This document shows positions 8,645-17,451 of a stretch of 64,000 nucleotides of DNA, in pieces. The notes under the pieces were generated by a model that saw nothing but the letters and a program-made list of their open reading frames with translations, was not told where the DNA came from and made no database searches. The number at the start of each line of letters is the position of its first letter. Within the stretch, counting starts at the first letter, position 1. A program made the position numbers and the translations under genes. The stretch comes from Bacillota bacterium (GTDB lineage: Bacteria; Bacillota; Clostridia; Christensenellales; Aristaeellaceae): positions 1 through 64,000 of the forward strand of contig JAEYOW010000043.1 of NCBI GenBank assembly GCA_023411375.1, in the 5' to 3' direction.

Positions 8645-9712
8645 TTAGCCGACCGAAACCTCATCCACCACAAAGCTGTTTTCCAAATAGGCGTTGTACA
8701 TGCTGTATTCGCCCATTAGCTCCTTCCGATAGCTCAGCTCGGCCTGGTAGATGTACTTGTCGGTCAGAATATATACGTCGAACACGGCAAAACCATCGTC
8801 CGTCGTATAAGAAACGGTTCCGCATTTAAGTTCTTCGTTGATAGACGAGGTGGAGCCGGTGATGCCATTTGCGATAATACCTACATATTCCTGCAGGCTC
8901 GCATGGTTCGTATTCTCCACCCGCTTGGCAAAGAAACTCACACTGCCGTCCGGCAGGGAGGCGGATACGCCGTCGGCATCCTCAACCAGCATTTCGTCGG
9001 TGAAGATGGCGGGATAGAGAATGGTGAAGCCCAGGTTAGCGTTCACATACTCTACAACGATCTCCTCAAAGTAATTCTGCATTGCCTCCTCAACGTTCAG
9101 CTCCGTGCCGATGGAGAAGCCGGTCAGCCGGAATCCGTTCAGCGCGCTGGAATCGCTCTGGAATGTGAAAACGCCCCGGTCCAGCCACTGCACGCCGGCA
9201 AAGTCGGCCTCACTCATGGCGCTGATAGGCTTGTCCGCCATATACAGCTCGCCCATAATCTGAATACCGCCCTCGGCAGCGGCATTGTTCACCGTTACGG
9301 GATGGAATCCGATGTAGCTGTTGATCCCCTCCGTCACGGTCACAGGCTCCAACTGCGGCAACTGCGCGGCAAAAATCTGTCTGAGCAGATTGGCCTGCGC
9401 ATCGGTACTGCTGAGCATCTCAGCCGTTACGCCCACTCCTGTGCCGATGGTCTGGCCCGCCTTAAAAAACGCGTCCGTGAACGAAACCGTCAGCACCCCG
9501 TCCGCGCCGGGCACAATCTCGGGTGCGTTGGCCGAATACATGCACGCCGCGCTTACCAGGTCCATCAATGGATAGAGCGCCTCAAACTCGGCAACGTTGG
9601 CCTTTTGTGTTTGAACGGGTTGCGCCTCGGCCACCGCGCCCGCACACGCGCCAAATGCCAGGCACAGCGCTGCCAGCAGCGAGAAGAACTTTTGTACATA
9701 CCTCTTTTTCAT
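8645..9712 (-). CDS. Secreted protein of unknown function
   Basis: A 355-residue protein that I do not recognise. It has an N-terminal signal sequence (about 8-28, ending near AVAEA). A cysteine in LAFGAC might allow lipid modification, but the box is not canonical. The rest is soluble and acidic, with two similar-sized halves: the first ends around residue 185, the second contains LGFTILYPAIFTDEM and a SVSFFAKRVEN segment. It starts behind a GGGAGG site and is followed 18 bp later by the RsiV-like gene. The oxidoreductase gene upstream ends 80 bp before it. Co-expression suggests a shared extracytoplasmic role with the RsiV-like protein, but that is only inference. Confidence 0.7.
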   Translation of the reverse strand: MKKRYVQKFFSLLAALCLAFGACAGAVAEAQPVQTQKANVAEFEALYPLMDLVSAACMYSANAPEIVPGADGVLTVSFTDAFFKAGQTIGTGVGVTAEMLSSTDAQANLLRQIFAAQLPQLEPVTVTEGINSYIGFHPVTVNNAAAEGGIQIMGELYMADKPISAMSEADFAGVQWLDRGVFTFQSDSSALNGFRLTGFSIGTELNVEEAMQNYFEEIVVEYVNANLGFTILYPAIFTDEMLVEDADGVSASLPDGSVSFFAKRVENTNHASLQEYVGIIANGITGSTSSINEELKCGTVSYTTDDGFAVFDVYILTDKYIYQAELSYRKELMGEYSMYNAYLENSFVVDEVSVG

Positions 9713-9792
9713 GTTCTTTCCTCCCTATATCTTATGGATGTTTCCAATATCCACCGGGCTTTACGCCCATATAACGGCACAGCGCGGGCAAA

Positions 9793-10647
9793 TCATCCAT
9801 GTTTTGCAATATATTCCGCGGCCGCGATTGCGGCGATGTTGCCCTCGCCCACGGCCTTGGCCACCTGAAGCGGCTTGCCCGTGCAATCTCCCGCCGCAAA
9901 TACGCCGGGCACATTTGTTTTCATGTCCCGGTCCACCGGGATATAGCTGCCCTCGGTACGCAGGTCGCTCAGCAGCATTTTCAGCGGCATGGCCGCGCGG
10001 AAGATAAAGATACCGTCGTAGCAATGCGCCGCGTGGTCGGTGGTAAGCACAAGTCCCGCGCCGTCTCTGCCGATGGCCTTTGGCTTCTCCTCCATAACAC
10101 GGGCCATCTCCGGCAGCTTTTCAATATTGTGCGGTCTAACGCGGTAATAGTCCATCTCGCCCACCACCCGGGCCAGAAATTCCGCTTCCTCCACACCCTG
10201 CAGCGACGTGGAAAGCACGGCGATGCGCTTGCCCCGGTAAAACATGCCGTCGCACGTGGCGCAGTAGCTCACGCCGCGTCCAACCTGTTCTTCCTCGCCC
10301 GGCAGCAGCACTGGACGCGCCGCGCCCATGGCTAAAACCACGGTACGGCTTTCCATTACGTCATTTTCAACCAGCAGCATAAAGCCTGAGCCGTTTTGCA
10401 TGATCTGCCGTACCAGTCCCGTGCGCTCCTCCGCTCCCAGAGACAACGCCTGTTCCCGAAAGCTATCAAGCATTTCATTTCCGGAAACCTGGGGCAGGCC
10501 GGGATAATTGTCGATACGCTCCGCCGTTCGCAGCAGCCCCGTATCGTTCAGCGGAGCAACAACCGCGGCGGACAAGCCACGCATGCGCGCCGTCATTGCG
10601 CAGGACCATCCGGCCGGGCCCTTTCCAATAATTGCGATATCCGTCAT
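9793..10647 (-). CDS. Thioredoxin reductase-like flavoprotein with degenerate NADPH site
   Basis: A 284-residue low-molecular-weight thioredoxin reductase homologue. It has the FAD-binding GKGPAG at 8-13, the redox-active disulfide C129-A-T-C132 in YCATCDG, and the C-terminal FAD motif FAAGDC near 256-261. In NADPH-dependent enzymes the segment after the disulfide reads GGGxSA(x)EEA and is followed by basic residues that bind NADPH phosphate. Here it is LSTSLQGVEEAEFL (145-158), with the glycines lost, and the HRRxxxR stretch is absent. This resembles the pyridine-nucleotide-independent thioredoxin reductases (ferredoxin-linked FFTR and DTR types) described from clostridia and cyanobacteria. 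The ATG at 10647 is chosen because GGGAG precedes it. The electron donor is an inference. Confidence 0.82.
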   Translation of the reverse strand: MTDIAIIGKGPAGWSCAMTARMRGLSAAVVAPLNDTGLLRTAERIDNYPGLPQVSGNEMLDSFREQALSLGAEERTGLVRQIMQNGSGFMLLVENDVMESRTVVLAMGAARPVLLPGEEEQVGRGVSYCATCDGMFYRGKRIAVLSTSLQGVEEAEFLARVVGEMDYYRVRPHNIEKLPEMARVMEEKPKAIGRDGAGLVLTTDHAAHCYDGIFIFRAAMPLKMLLSDLRTEGSYIPVDRDMKTNVPGVFAAGDCTGKPLQVAKAVGEGNIAAIAAAEYIAKHG

Positions 10648-10823
10648 AGGCAGTCTCCCTAAGCCCCGGCAATTCGGTATCCCACGGCCGGCAGCCCATA
10701 TGAGTGTATCAAAAACGCCGAAGGATTTCAAGGCTTCCTGTATAAAAGTAACAGGTTGTGCACAGGCCCTGATAGGGCGCAAAGGGATGAAGGCAGTCGT
10801 GGAAGCATGTTTTTTGGCAAAGG

Positions 10824-10852
10824 TTGCCCAATGGAGCGGAACCATGTATAAT
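10824..10852 (+). promoter_or_regulatory. Sigma-A-type promoter for the DUF5131 gene
   Basis: TTGCCC (10824-10829) and a perfect TATAAT (10847-10852) are exactly 17 bp apart. The predicted start of transcription is near 10859, about 40 nt before the ATG at 10900. Confidence 0.75.
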
Positions 10853-10899
10853 AAAGCTTATCTGTTTGAACCACATACATGGCTTGGGAGGCGCTGCCC

Positions 10900-11643
10900 A
10901 TGGCGGACTGGAACCCCTGGCACGGGTGCGAGAAATACAGCCCCGGCTGTATGCACTGCTACGTATACCGGCGCGACGCCAAATATGAACTGGATGCCTC
11001 GCAGGTCAAAAAAAACGCCGCCTTTGACGCGCCCATACGCAAGGGACGGGATGGCAGCTATCGGATGAAGGGACCGGAAACCGTTTACACCTGTTTTACG
11101 TCCGATTTCTTTTTAGACAAGGCCGACCCGTGGCGCGCCGAGGCGTGGCGCATGATACGGGAACGGGGCGATTTGCATTTTTTCTTTATCACAAAACGCA
11201 TCCTGCGTTTTTATGAGCAGCTTCCGGACGACTGGGGAGACGGCTATCCCAACGTGGCCATCGGCGTCACCTGTGAAAACCAGAAAAAGGCGGACGAACG
11301 GCTATCCTATTTAAAAACGCTGCCCATCCGCAAAAAGCGCATTATATGCGAACCCATGCTGGAGGCAATTAATCTGGAGCCGTATCTCGACGACGGCATC
11401 GAGCTGGTGGTCGCGGGCGGGGAAAGCGGCGAGGGCGCGCGGCTGATGCGCTTTGAGTGGGCGCTTTCACTGCGTGAACAGTGCGCGCGTCACGGCGTCA
11501 ATTTCTATTTTAAGCAAACGGGCGCGCTGTTTGAGAAAGACGGCAGGCTGTACCGCATTCCAAGAAGCGAGCAACTGCGTCAGGCCCGCAAGGCGGCGAT
11601 CTCTTGGGAAAAGAAGGCCGTGGACTTTCGCCTTCCCGGCTAG
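10900..11643 (+). CDS. DUF5131 (phage Gp37/Gp68-like) protein
   Basis: A 247-residue protein of the DUF5131 family, also annotated as phage Gp37/Gp68. It begins with the family signature WNPWHGCEKYSPGCMHCY, with cysteines at 10, 17 and 20 (C-x6-C-x2-C). These suggest a metal or iron-sulfur site, and the family has been compared with radical SAM proteins. Other marks are TCFTSDFFLDKAD, FFITKR, GVTCENQKKADERL, ICEPML and VVAGGESG. The function is unknown. The ATG at 10900 follows GGGAGG by eight bases; an upstream in-frame ATG at 10879 lacks such a site. The GH39 gene starts 57 bp downstream, so the two may share a transcript. No phage genes are nearby. Confidence 0.85.
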   Translation: MADWNPWHGCEKYSPGCMHCYVYRRDAKYELDASQVKKNAAFDAPIRKGRDGSYRMKGPETVYTCFTSDFFLDKADPWRAEAWRMIRERGDLHFFFITKRILRFYEQLPDDWGDGYPNVAIGVTCENQKKADERLSYLKTLPIRKKRIICEPMLEAINLEPYLDDGIELVVAGGESGEGARLMRFEWALSLREQCARHGVNFYFKQTGALFEKDGRLYRIPRSEQLRQARKAAISWEKKAVDFRLPG

Positions 11644-11700
11644 CGGTATTTCGCCGTATCGGTTCCAGCATCCCGCCAGATGAAAGGAAGGGAATCATCG

Positions 11701-13212
11701 TTGGCAAGACAAATCTCGCTGAACGCGCAATCCCCCACAGGAGAGCTTGACCGCTTCTATTCGCATTGTGTCGGCGCGGGACGCGCGCACGAGCTTTTGC
11801 GTGCCGACGCGCTCGACCAGCTGAGTATGCTCCAGGCTGAGTGCGGTTTCCAGTATATCCGTTTTCACGGCCTTTTGTGCGACGACATGGCCGTCTACCA
11901 TGAGGACGCTTCCGGAAACCCGCTGTACAACTGGCAATATGTAGATATGGTGTTTGACCGTCTGCTTGCGCTTGGCCTCCGTCCGCTGGTGGAGCTGGGT
12001 TTTATGCCAGATAGGCTCAAAAGCGGAGATCAGACGCTTTTTTGGTGGCGCGGAAACGTTACCCCTCCCGCTGATATGGCAAAGTGGCATGGGCTGATTT
12101 ATGCGCTTGTCTCACACTGGGAGGCCCGCTACGGCGCGGATGAAATAATCCGGTGGTACTTTGAAGTGTGGAATGAGCCAAACTTAAAAGGCCTGTTCTT
12201 CACAGGAGATATGCAGTCGTATTTTGATCTCTACGACGCATCCGTCTCCGCCATCAAGGCCGTGAATCCGCTCTGCCGGGTGGGCGGTCCCGCCACCGCA
12301 GAAGCCTCATGGATTGCCGAAATAATTGGGCACTGCGTCAAACAGGGCATAGCGCTGGATTTTATCAGCACCCACAGCTACGGTGTCACCGGCTGCCTGG
12401 ACGAATTCGGCGAGGACCTTCATACCCTTATTCCCGACCGTGACAGTGTAGCGCGAAACGTTCGACAAGCAAGAAGGCAGATTGACGAAAGCCCTCTGCC
12501 CGGCCTGCCCCTGTTTTTTACCGAATGGAGCAGCAGCTACTCCAGCCGCGACAGCGTGCATGACAGCTACATCAACGCGCCGTTTATTCTGCATACGCTT
12601 AGCCGCTGCCGGGGCTATGCCGCCAGCATGAGCTACTGGACCTTTACCGATATTTTCGAGGAGGGCGGGCCCGGTCCAGCGCCCTTTCACGGCGGCTTTG
12701 GCCTGCTCACCCAGCAGGGGCTGCGAAAGCCCTCTTATTACGCCTACCGCTTTCTGTGCGCACTGCCCGAGCTGGAGCTTGCGACGGGCGACGCGGATAG
12801 CCTCGCCGCCGTCAGCGGAGATGGCTGTCGTATCGGACTGCTCCTGTGGCGTTATTGCCCTCCAGAAACCAGCGAACCCAACGAAAGCTACTTTATCCGG
12901 GATTTGCCTCCCGTGGGCCGCGAGGATATTTCCGTCCGCCTGGAGGGACTTTCCGGCTGCTACCGCTTGCGTATATCTCGCGTGGGGTACGAGGCCAACG
13001 ATGTGTACACCGCCTATCTGAAAATGGGATTGCGCAAGCTTCACGGCCGTGAAACGCCCACCCCGCGGCAAATCGGCCTGCTGCGCGCCTCAAGCGCCGG
13101 TCTGCCCCAAGAGGAACGGACCGTATCGGCTGACGCCCATGGCGTGGTTGCGTTTTCCCTTTCATTGCGTGACAACGACGTGCTTTTTGTGACGCTGGAA
13201 CGCGACATGTAA
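11701..13212 (+). CDS. xynB: Glycoside hydrolase family 39, probable beta-xylosidase
   Basis: A 503-residue protein with a (beta/alpha)8 hydrolase domain of family GH39, whose bacterial members are mostly 1,4-beta-xylosidases. The catalytic acid/base is E159 in WNEPN and the nucleophile is E275 in FFTEWSSSY. The N-terminal HELLRADALDQL and IRFHGLLCDDM segments are also typical. A beta-sandwich domain fills the last 130 or so residues. There is no signal peptide, so the enzyme is likely cytosolic and acts on imported oligosaccharides. I favour the TTG at 11701 as start because AAGGAAGG lies nine bases before it; the ATG at 11680 has no ribosome site. It leads the YesM/YesN and ABC transporter genes. 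Confidence 0.87.
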   Translation: MARQISLNAQSPTGELDRFYSHCVGAGRAHELLRADALDQLSMLQAECGFQYIRFHGLLCDDMAVYHEDASGNPLYNWQYVDMVFDRLLALGLRPLVELGFMPDRLKSGDQTLFWWRGNVTPPADMAKWHGLIYALVSHWEARYGADEIIRWYFEVWNEPNLKGLFFTGDMQSYFDLYDASVSAIKAVNPLCRVGGPATAEASWIAEIIGHCVKQGIALDFISTHSYGVTGCLDEFGEDLHTLIPDRDSVARNVRQARRQIDESPLPGLPLFFTEWSSSYSSRDSVHDSYINAPFILHTLSRCRGYAASMSYWTFTDIFEEGGPGPAPFHGGFGLLTQQGLRKPSYYAYRFLCALPELELATGDADSLAAVSGDGCRIGLLLWRYCPPETSEPNESYFIRDLPPVGREDISVRLEGLSGCYRLRISRVGYEANDVYTAYLKMGLRKLHGRETPTPRQIGLLRASSAGLPQEERTVSADAHGVVAFSLSLRDNDVLFVTLERDM

Positions 13213-13230
13213 CCAAAGTAATAGTAATTT

Positions 13231-13260
13231 AAGAGGATAAAAGCCCGCCTCCTCTTTTTT
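13231..13260 (+). terminator. Rho-independent terminator after GH39
   Basis: A 7-bp stem (13231-13237 with 13250-13256), a 12-nt loop and a run of six T close the GH39 transcript 18 bp after the stop. A second small hairpin follows at 13264-13287. Confidence 0.8.
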
Positions 13261-13388
13261 CGAGGAGCATCCGCGTACCGATGCTCTGTTTAGTTTCTTT
13301 GGAAAAAACCAAAAATTTTGCTCTCGAACAATAGGGCGGTATGTTATGATGGTGATTATCATCATCAATTGATACGCCGGAGGATGAA

Positions 13389-15197
13389 ATGGGTAGAAAC
13401 CGTCCTATCGCGAGCATACGGGATATGATTATCCGAAACAGCATTTTACTGACGCTAACTGTAACGATCACCGTAACTTTTGTTGGCTCTGTGCTCTATT
13501 ATCAAAGCCTGGAAGCGCAGACGAATCTGATGAAGATGCAAACCCTCAACGCTGTGGCGGACAAGCTGGAAACAGCGCTTAGCCAGATTGAGTACCGCTC
13601 AGCCAGCATGGTTTCCAGCCAGCAGCTATGCCGGCATCTTCTTTCCGGCCAGTCCCTTTCCACAAAAAGCAGCCAAAGCGAACTTTTGGATCAATACCTG
13701 TACCAAAAGGAAGTATACAAACTGCTTAACGACCTGCGCGGCCTCACCAGCCTTTCGGCCGTCGGTATTTATTATTACGATGGCTCATCCCCTCAATACT
13801 TTAACAATATTATGCGGCACGACCTGTACGACTTGTACCCTGTGGAAGAAGCTGTCGAGGCGGTCTCCAGGCAGAATGACGCCGTTAAATGGGTTTCCGT
13901 CTTCTCGCCGGGCTATGACCGAAGAATGTTTGCTTTGGTTCGTAATATCTGCTCACCCGATACGCTGCTTCCATTTGGCGCATTAGCGCTTCTTGTTGAA
14001 ACGACTTATCTGGAAAGCTATTTGCCCAGCGCCTACAGCGACGCTGGTGATAACCGGGCCTTTTATCTGGTGGATGCATCCGGCTCTGTGATTGTTACCA
14101 ACGATCGGCTGCCTTCAGACACTCTGCCTGATATCGGCATATTGAAGGACGATGAAGGCATTCGCCCTATAGGAAACGGCAAGCATATGCTCTATACCAC
14201 GCTCAATCACATGGGATGGAAGATGGTGGAGCTTTCCGGAACCGGCACACTATGGGAAATTCTTTTTAAAACCATTATGGTGCAGCCGTTGGTCGCGCTT
14301 CTGTGCCTGATGCTTGCGGCCTTTTTGGCACGTAAGCAGGCTGCGAAAATTGACCGTCCTCTACAAAACATCGTTTCCGCAATGAAGCACATCGAGGACG
14401 GAAAGCTGTTGGAATGCGTTCCGGATAACGCTTTTGTTGAGACCAACCGCCTTGCCGTAAGTATGAATGCAATGGTCAATCGGCTACAGCGTTCTCGACA
14501 GTTGATTTATGAAAAGGAAATCCGTCAAAAGGAGGCGGAATTTCATTCGCTACAGTCGCAAATAAACCCGCATTTCTTTTACAATACGCTGGAAACCATC
14601 AATTTGCTTCTTCTTGTTGAGGATAAAATTGAGCTTTCAAATCTGGTTGTCAATCTCGCTGATATTCTGCGTTTCAATATTTCCAATAAAGCCACCATCA
14701 TTACCGTCCGCGAGGAAATGGACTTGGTCACCAAATATTTACAAATCATGCAAGCGCGCTTTAGCGACCGTCTCAAATGCGAAATGAATTGCACGGAAGA
14801 GGCGCTTGATTGCCCCATTATTAAATTACTCATCCAGCCCCTGGTGGAAAACGCCGTCAAGCATGGTCTTGAGAATCTTGCGGGAGCATGCGTCATATCC
14901 ATTCGGGCCTATATCGATGGCGATAAGCTGTTTGTTTACGTAGAGGATAATGGAATCGGCATTGATCCCGTTATCGCCGCCGCAATCATGGATGGAACCT
15001 ATTGTCCCGACGGCGGGAGACATAACGGCGTTGGTATCCAAAACATCATTCAACGCATTTCCATGTACTATGGATGTGGCTATGGCGTATCCATCGCACA
15101 GCGGCCGTGCTCGGGTACGCAGGTAATTCTCTGCATCCCCTATCAAAAAAACCTGCTTAGCGGCAAGGAGGAAAATCATGCGAATCCTGTTGATTGA
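13389..15197 (+). CDS. yesM: Sensor histidine kinase, YesM type
   Basis: A 602-residue membrane kinase. A first membrane segment (about 16-36) and a second (about 292-312) flank an extracytoplasmic sensor domain of about 255 residues, followed by a HAMP linker. The phosphoacceptor histidine is H395 in QINPHFFYNTLE, the hallmark of the YesM/LytS-like HisK_7 family. The ATPase domain has LVENAVKHG (N box), DNGIGID (G1) and GVGIQNI (G2). Such kinases sense sugars or their binding proteins and phosphorylate the cognate YesN regulator, here encoded by the next gene with a 20-bp overlap. The start follows GGAGG by five bases. The sugar ABC transporter downstream is the likely target. Confidence 0.94.
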   Translation: MGRNRPIASIRDMIIRNSILLTLTVTITVTFVGSVLYYQSLEAQTNLMKMQTLNAVADKLETALSQIEYRSASMVSSQQLCRHLLSGQSLSTKSSQSELLDQYLYQKEVYKLLNDLRGLTSLSAVGIYYYDGSSPQYFNNIMRHDLYDLYPVEEAVEAVSRQNDAVKWVSVFSPGYDRRMFALVRNICSPDTLLPFGALALLVETTYLESYLPSAYSDAGDNRAFYLVDASGSVIVTNDRLPSDTLPDIGILKDDEGIRPIGNGKHMLYTTLNHMGWKMVELSGTGTLWEILFKTIMVQPLVALLCLMLAAFLARKQAAKIDRPLQNIVSAMKHIEDGKLLECVPDNAFVETNRLAVSMNAMVNRLQRSRQLIYEKEIRQKEAEFHSLQSQINPHFFYNTLETINLLLLVEDKIELSNLVVNLADILRFNISNKATIITVREEMDLVTKYLQIMQARFSDRLKCEMNCTEEALDCPIIKLLIQPLVENAVKHGLENLAGACVISIRAYIDGDKLFVYVEDNGIGIDPVIAAAIMDGTYCPDGGRHNGVGIQNIIQRISMYYGCGYGVSIAQRPCSGTQVILCIPYQKNLLSGKEENHANPVD

Positions 15198-15933
15198 CGA
15201 TGAGCCGGTGTTGCGAAAAAGCATCGGCATACTGTTAAAGCGCATGGATCCAACCCTGAGTATTCAGGAAGCTTCTGATGGGGAAGTGGCGCTGGAAGCA
15301 ATGATCCAGGAACCATTTGACGCTATTTTTACCGATATCCGCATGCCTCGCATGGATGGCATTGCTCTGATTCAAATGGTTAACGAGCGTTGGCCGGATG
15401 TACAAATCGTCATTTTGACAGGATACGCAAGCTTTGACTACGCAAGGAAAGCCCTTCAATGCGGCGCCGCGGACTATCTGCTAAAGCCCATCCGCTACGC
15501 CGACCTTTGCTCCGTTTTGGAAAAGGTGATCAAGCGTTACAAGGAGGCGGTCTCCGAACGGTCGCGTCATCCAGCCTTTGATGCAAAAAGCATGCAAGCC
15601 ATCATGAAAGATGCTTGCGACTATGTATATCAGCATTATAACGAAAATCTGAGCCTGTCCAGAATGAGCCACGAATTTCATCTGAATGCGAGCTACTTTT
15701 GCGAGCAGTTCAGCAAAATTGTAGGGATCAGCTTTATAGAATATTTAACGGATGTACGGATGGAAAACGCCCGGAAGCTTTTAAACCACTATCCTGAACG
15801 AAGCGTTACGGATATCGCTTTGGAGGTAGGCTATTCGGATGCGCGCTATTTCAGCCAGGTTTTTCGTAAGCGTTATGGAATAACTCCTAGCGAATTCCGC
15901 AAACCCGCCGCCGGCCCCCTGGGACAGGCGTAA
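15178..15933 (+). CDS. yesN: Response regulator, YesN/AraC type
   Basis: A 251-residue regulator. The N-terminal receiver domain (1-120) has the acidic pocket D7/D8, the phosphorylated aspartate D53 in FTDIRMPRMDG, and the conserved lysine in LLKPI. The C-terminal 100 residues are an AraC-type pair of helix-turn-helix motifs, ending in GYSDARYFSQVFRKRYGITPSEFRK. The linker is shorter than in many YesN proteins. It partners the overlapping YesM kinase. Placement directly before the transporter genes and their own promoter suggests it activates the transporter and glycosidase genes; no binding site was identified. Confidence 0.94.
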   Translation: MRILLIDDEPVLRKSIGILLKRMDPTLSIQEASDGEVALEAMIQEPFDAIFTDIRMPRMDGIALIQMVNERWPDVQIVILTGYASFDYARKALQCGAADYLLKPIRYADLCSVLEKVIKRYKEAVSERSRHPAFDAKSMQAIMKDACDYVYQHYNENLSLSRMSHEFHLNASYFCEQFSKIVGISFIEYLTDVRMENARKLLNHYPERSVTDIALEVGYSDARYFSQVFRKRYGITPSEFRKPAAGPLGQA

Positions 15934-15993
15934 AGGCACCAAAGATTATCAATATTTCCACCAAATAAACTCAACGCAAATAAAAAAGGCAAA

Positions 15994-16002
15994 TGCTATA
16001 AT
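15994..16002 (+). promoter_or_regulatory. Extended -10 promoter of the sugar ABC operon
   Basis: TGCTATAAT (15994-16002) is a perfect extended -10 element. The -35 region is poor, which fits a promoter that needs an activator such as the YesN-type regulator encoded just upstream. Transcription would begin near 16009. Confidence 0.6.
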
Positions 16003-16045
16003 TTCTCTAGAAAAAGCCGCAAGGCAAGGAAAGGAAGCAAAATTC

Positions 16046-17356
16046 ATGAAAAAGACACTGGCAATGCTAATCGCCCTGTTGATGGCGCTGGCAGCGGTCC
16101 CCACCGCATGGGCGGAAAACGAGGTCGTCGAGGTCACCTGGATGATCGAGAACGTAAGTGAGGGTGAGCGGAAAGCGTATAACGAATACATGGTAGCGCC
16201 CTTCGAGGCCGAAAACCCCGGTATCAAAATTAACATGGTACCCACCGCGGATAACACGCAGGTGCTGAAGGTACAGATGGCAGCGGGCGAAGGTCCCGAC
16301 CTGTGCAACCTTGATGGTCCCACCGTCGCTCAAGAACTGCAAAGCGCCGGGCGGCTGCGCGATTTGGATCCCTACTTTGAACAATATGGTTGGAGCGGGA
16401 TTCTTGCCGACTGGGCGGAACAAACCTGTATCTTTGACAATAAACATTACGCTATACCGAGGGATGTCGAAGCCATGTGGCTGTGGTATAACCCCGATAT
16501 CTTTGCCGAAAACGGCTGGAAAGTACCCACCACCCATGATGAATTGGTGCAAGTCTGTCAGGCTGCCATGGACTCGGGTTTGATCGCCATGTCGTTTGGC
16601 AACGGCGATGTAACCAGTTCCATCGATCATTGGCTTTCCACCGCTTACAACCTGTATGCGGGCGTGGACGATCTGAAGGCGGCTTTGCGCGGTGAAAAGA
16701 AATGGACGGACGATACCCTCAAAGGCTCTATCCAGGCGCTGAATGATCTGTGGCAGGCTGGCTATATCAATGACCGTCAATCCTTTGCCATTTCAGGCGA
16801 CGATGCGCGCGCCCTCTTTTACACCGGCGCGGCGGCGATGAAGATGGAAGGCTCCTGGTTGTATCCAATTCTTCTTAGCAACGCTGAAATCAACTTCGAT
16901 ATCGCCCTTTTCCCCAAACTGCGCGACGACGCCGCATATGCCCTGCCCATGGGCTTGGGCGGCGCCTGGGGCATTAACGCCAACTCATCCGATAAGGTAG
17001 CGGACGCGGCGGCAAAATTCCTTGATTTTATTCTTACCCGCACCGATTTGCACGTTGCTTCCATTGAAAATGCCGGTCTGCTTCCGCTTCCGGTCGATCT
17101 TCCCTTGGACGCCTTCTCACAGGATGCTGATCCGCGGCTGATCACCATGATTTCCAATCTCAACGATGCTCAGGCCAATCTTTCCAACTCCGGCCTTGTG
17201 CTGTGGACATTCTTCCCCGCCGAGTTGCGCTCCTGGCAGGTCGATAACATGGACAAGGTCTTTCTTGGACAGATGACCGTCGATGCATTCTGTGACGGTT
17301 CACAGGAAGTGTTTGACAAGTGCCTTAAGGAAGGCAGCGTTCCCCCGCTTCCGTAA
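16046..17356 (+). CDS. Sugar ABC transporter substrate-binding protein, family 1
   Basis: A 436-residue periplasmic-type binding protein of the family 1 (maltodextrin/oligosaccharide) class. It has a signal peptide (about 1-23) ending in TAWA. The mature protein shows the expected NPGIKINMVPT, VQMAAGEGPDL and PRDVEAMWLWYNPDIFAENGW segments, and the C-terminal half includes AMKMEGSW and GGAWGINANSSDKV. There is no lipobox cysteine after the signal peptide, unusual for a Gram-positive binding protein. It is the first gene of the importer operon, with its own promoter, and a stable hairpin separates it from the permeases. Xylo-oligosaccharide or related substrate is inferred from the neighbouring GH39 and GH3 genes. 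Confidence 0.92.
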   Translation: MKKTLAMLIALLMALAAVPTAWAENEVVEVTWMIENVSEGERKAYNEYMVAPFEAENPGIKINMVPTADNTQVLKVQMAAGEGPDLCNLDGPTVAQELQSAGRLRDLDPYFEQYGWSGILADWAEQTCIFDNKHYAIPRDVEAMWLWYNPDIFAENGWKVPTTHDELVQVCQAAMDSGLIAMSFGNGDVTSSIDHWLSTAYNLYAGVDDLKAALRGEKKWTDDTLKGSIQALNDLWQAGYINDRQSFAISGDDARALFYTGAAAMKMEGSWLYPILLSNAEINFDIALFPKLRDDAAYALPMGLGGAWGINANSSDKVADAAAKFLDFILTRTDLHVASIENAGLLPLPVDLPLDAFSQDADPRLITMISNLNDAQANLSNSGLVLWTFFPAELRSWQVDNMDKVFLGQMTVDAFCDGSQEVFDKCLKEGSVPPLP

Positions 17357-17389
17357 TCCGACTCCTTCAACTGAACCCATCTACTCTAT

Positions 17390-17425
17390 AAAGGGGAACG
17401 GTTGGCTAGGCCACCGTTTCCCTTT
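17390..17425 (+). terminator. Intercistronic stem-loop after the binding protein gene
   Basis: A 13-bp stem with a wobble pair (17390-17402 with 17413-17425) and a 10-nt loop sits between the binding protein and permease genes. The T-run is weak, so partial termination or 3'-end protection of the upstream message is likely. Either would give more binding protein than permease, as known for other sugar ABC operons. Confidence 0.7.
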
Positions 17426-17451
17426 TGGATTTCCCAAGGAGGAAAACAGGC

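Noticed and set aside
10900..11643. Prophage or phage remnant
   Set aside because: DUF5131/Gp37 proteins occur in phages, but no other phage genes, integrase or attachment repeats are nearby.
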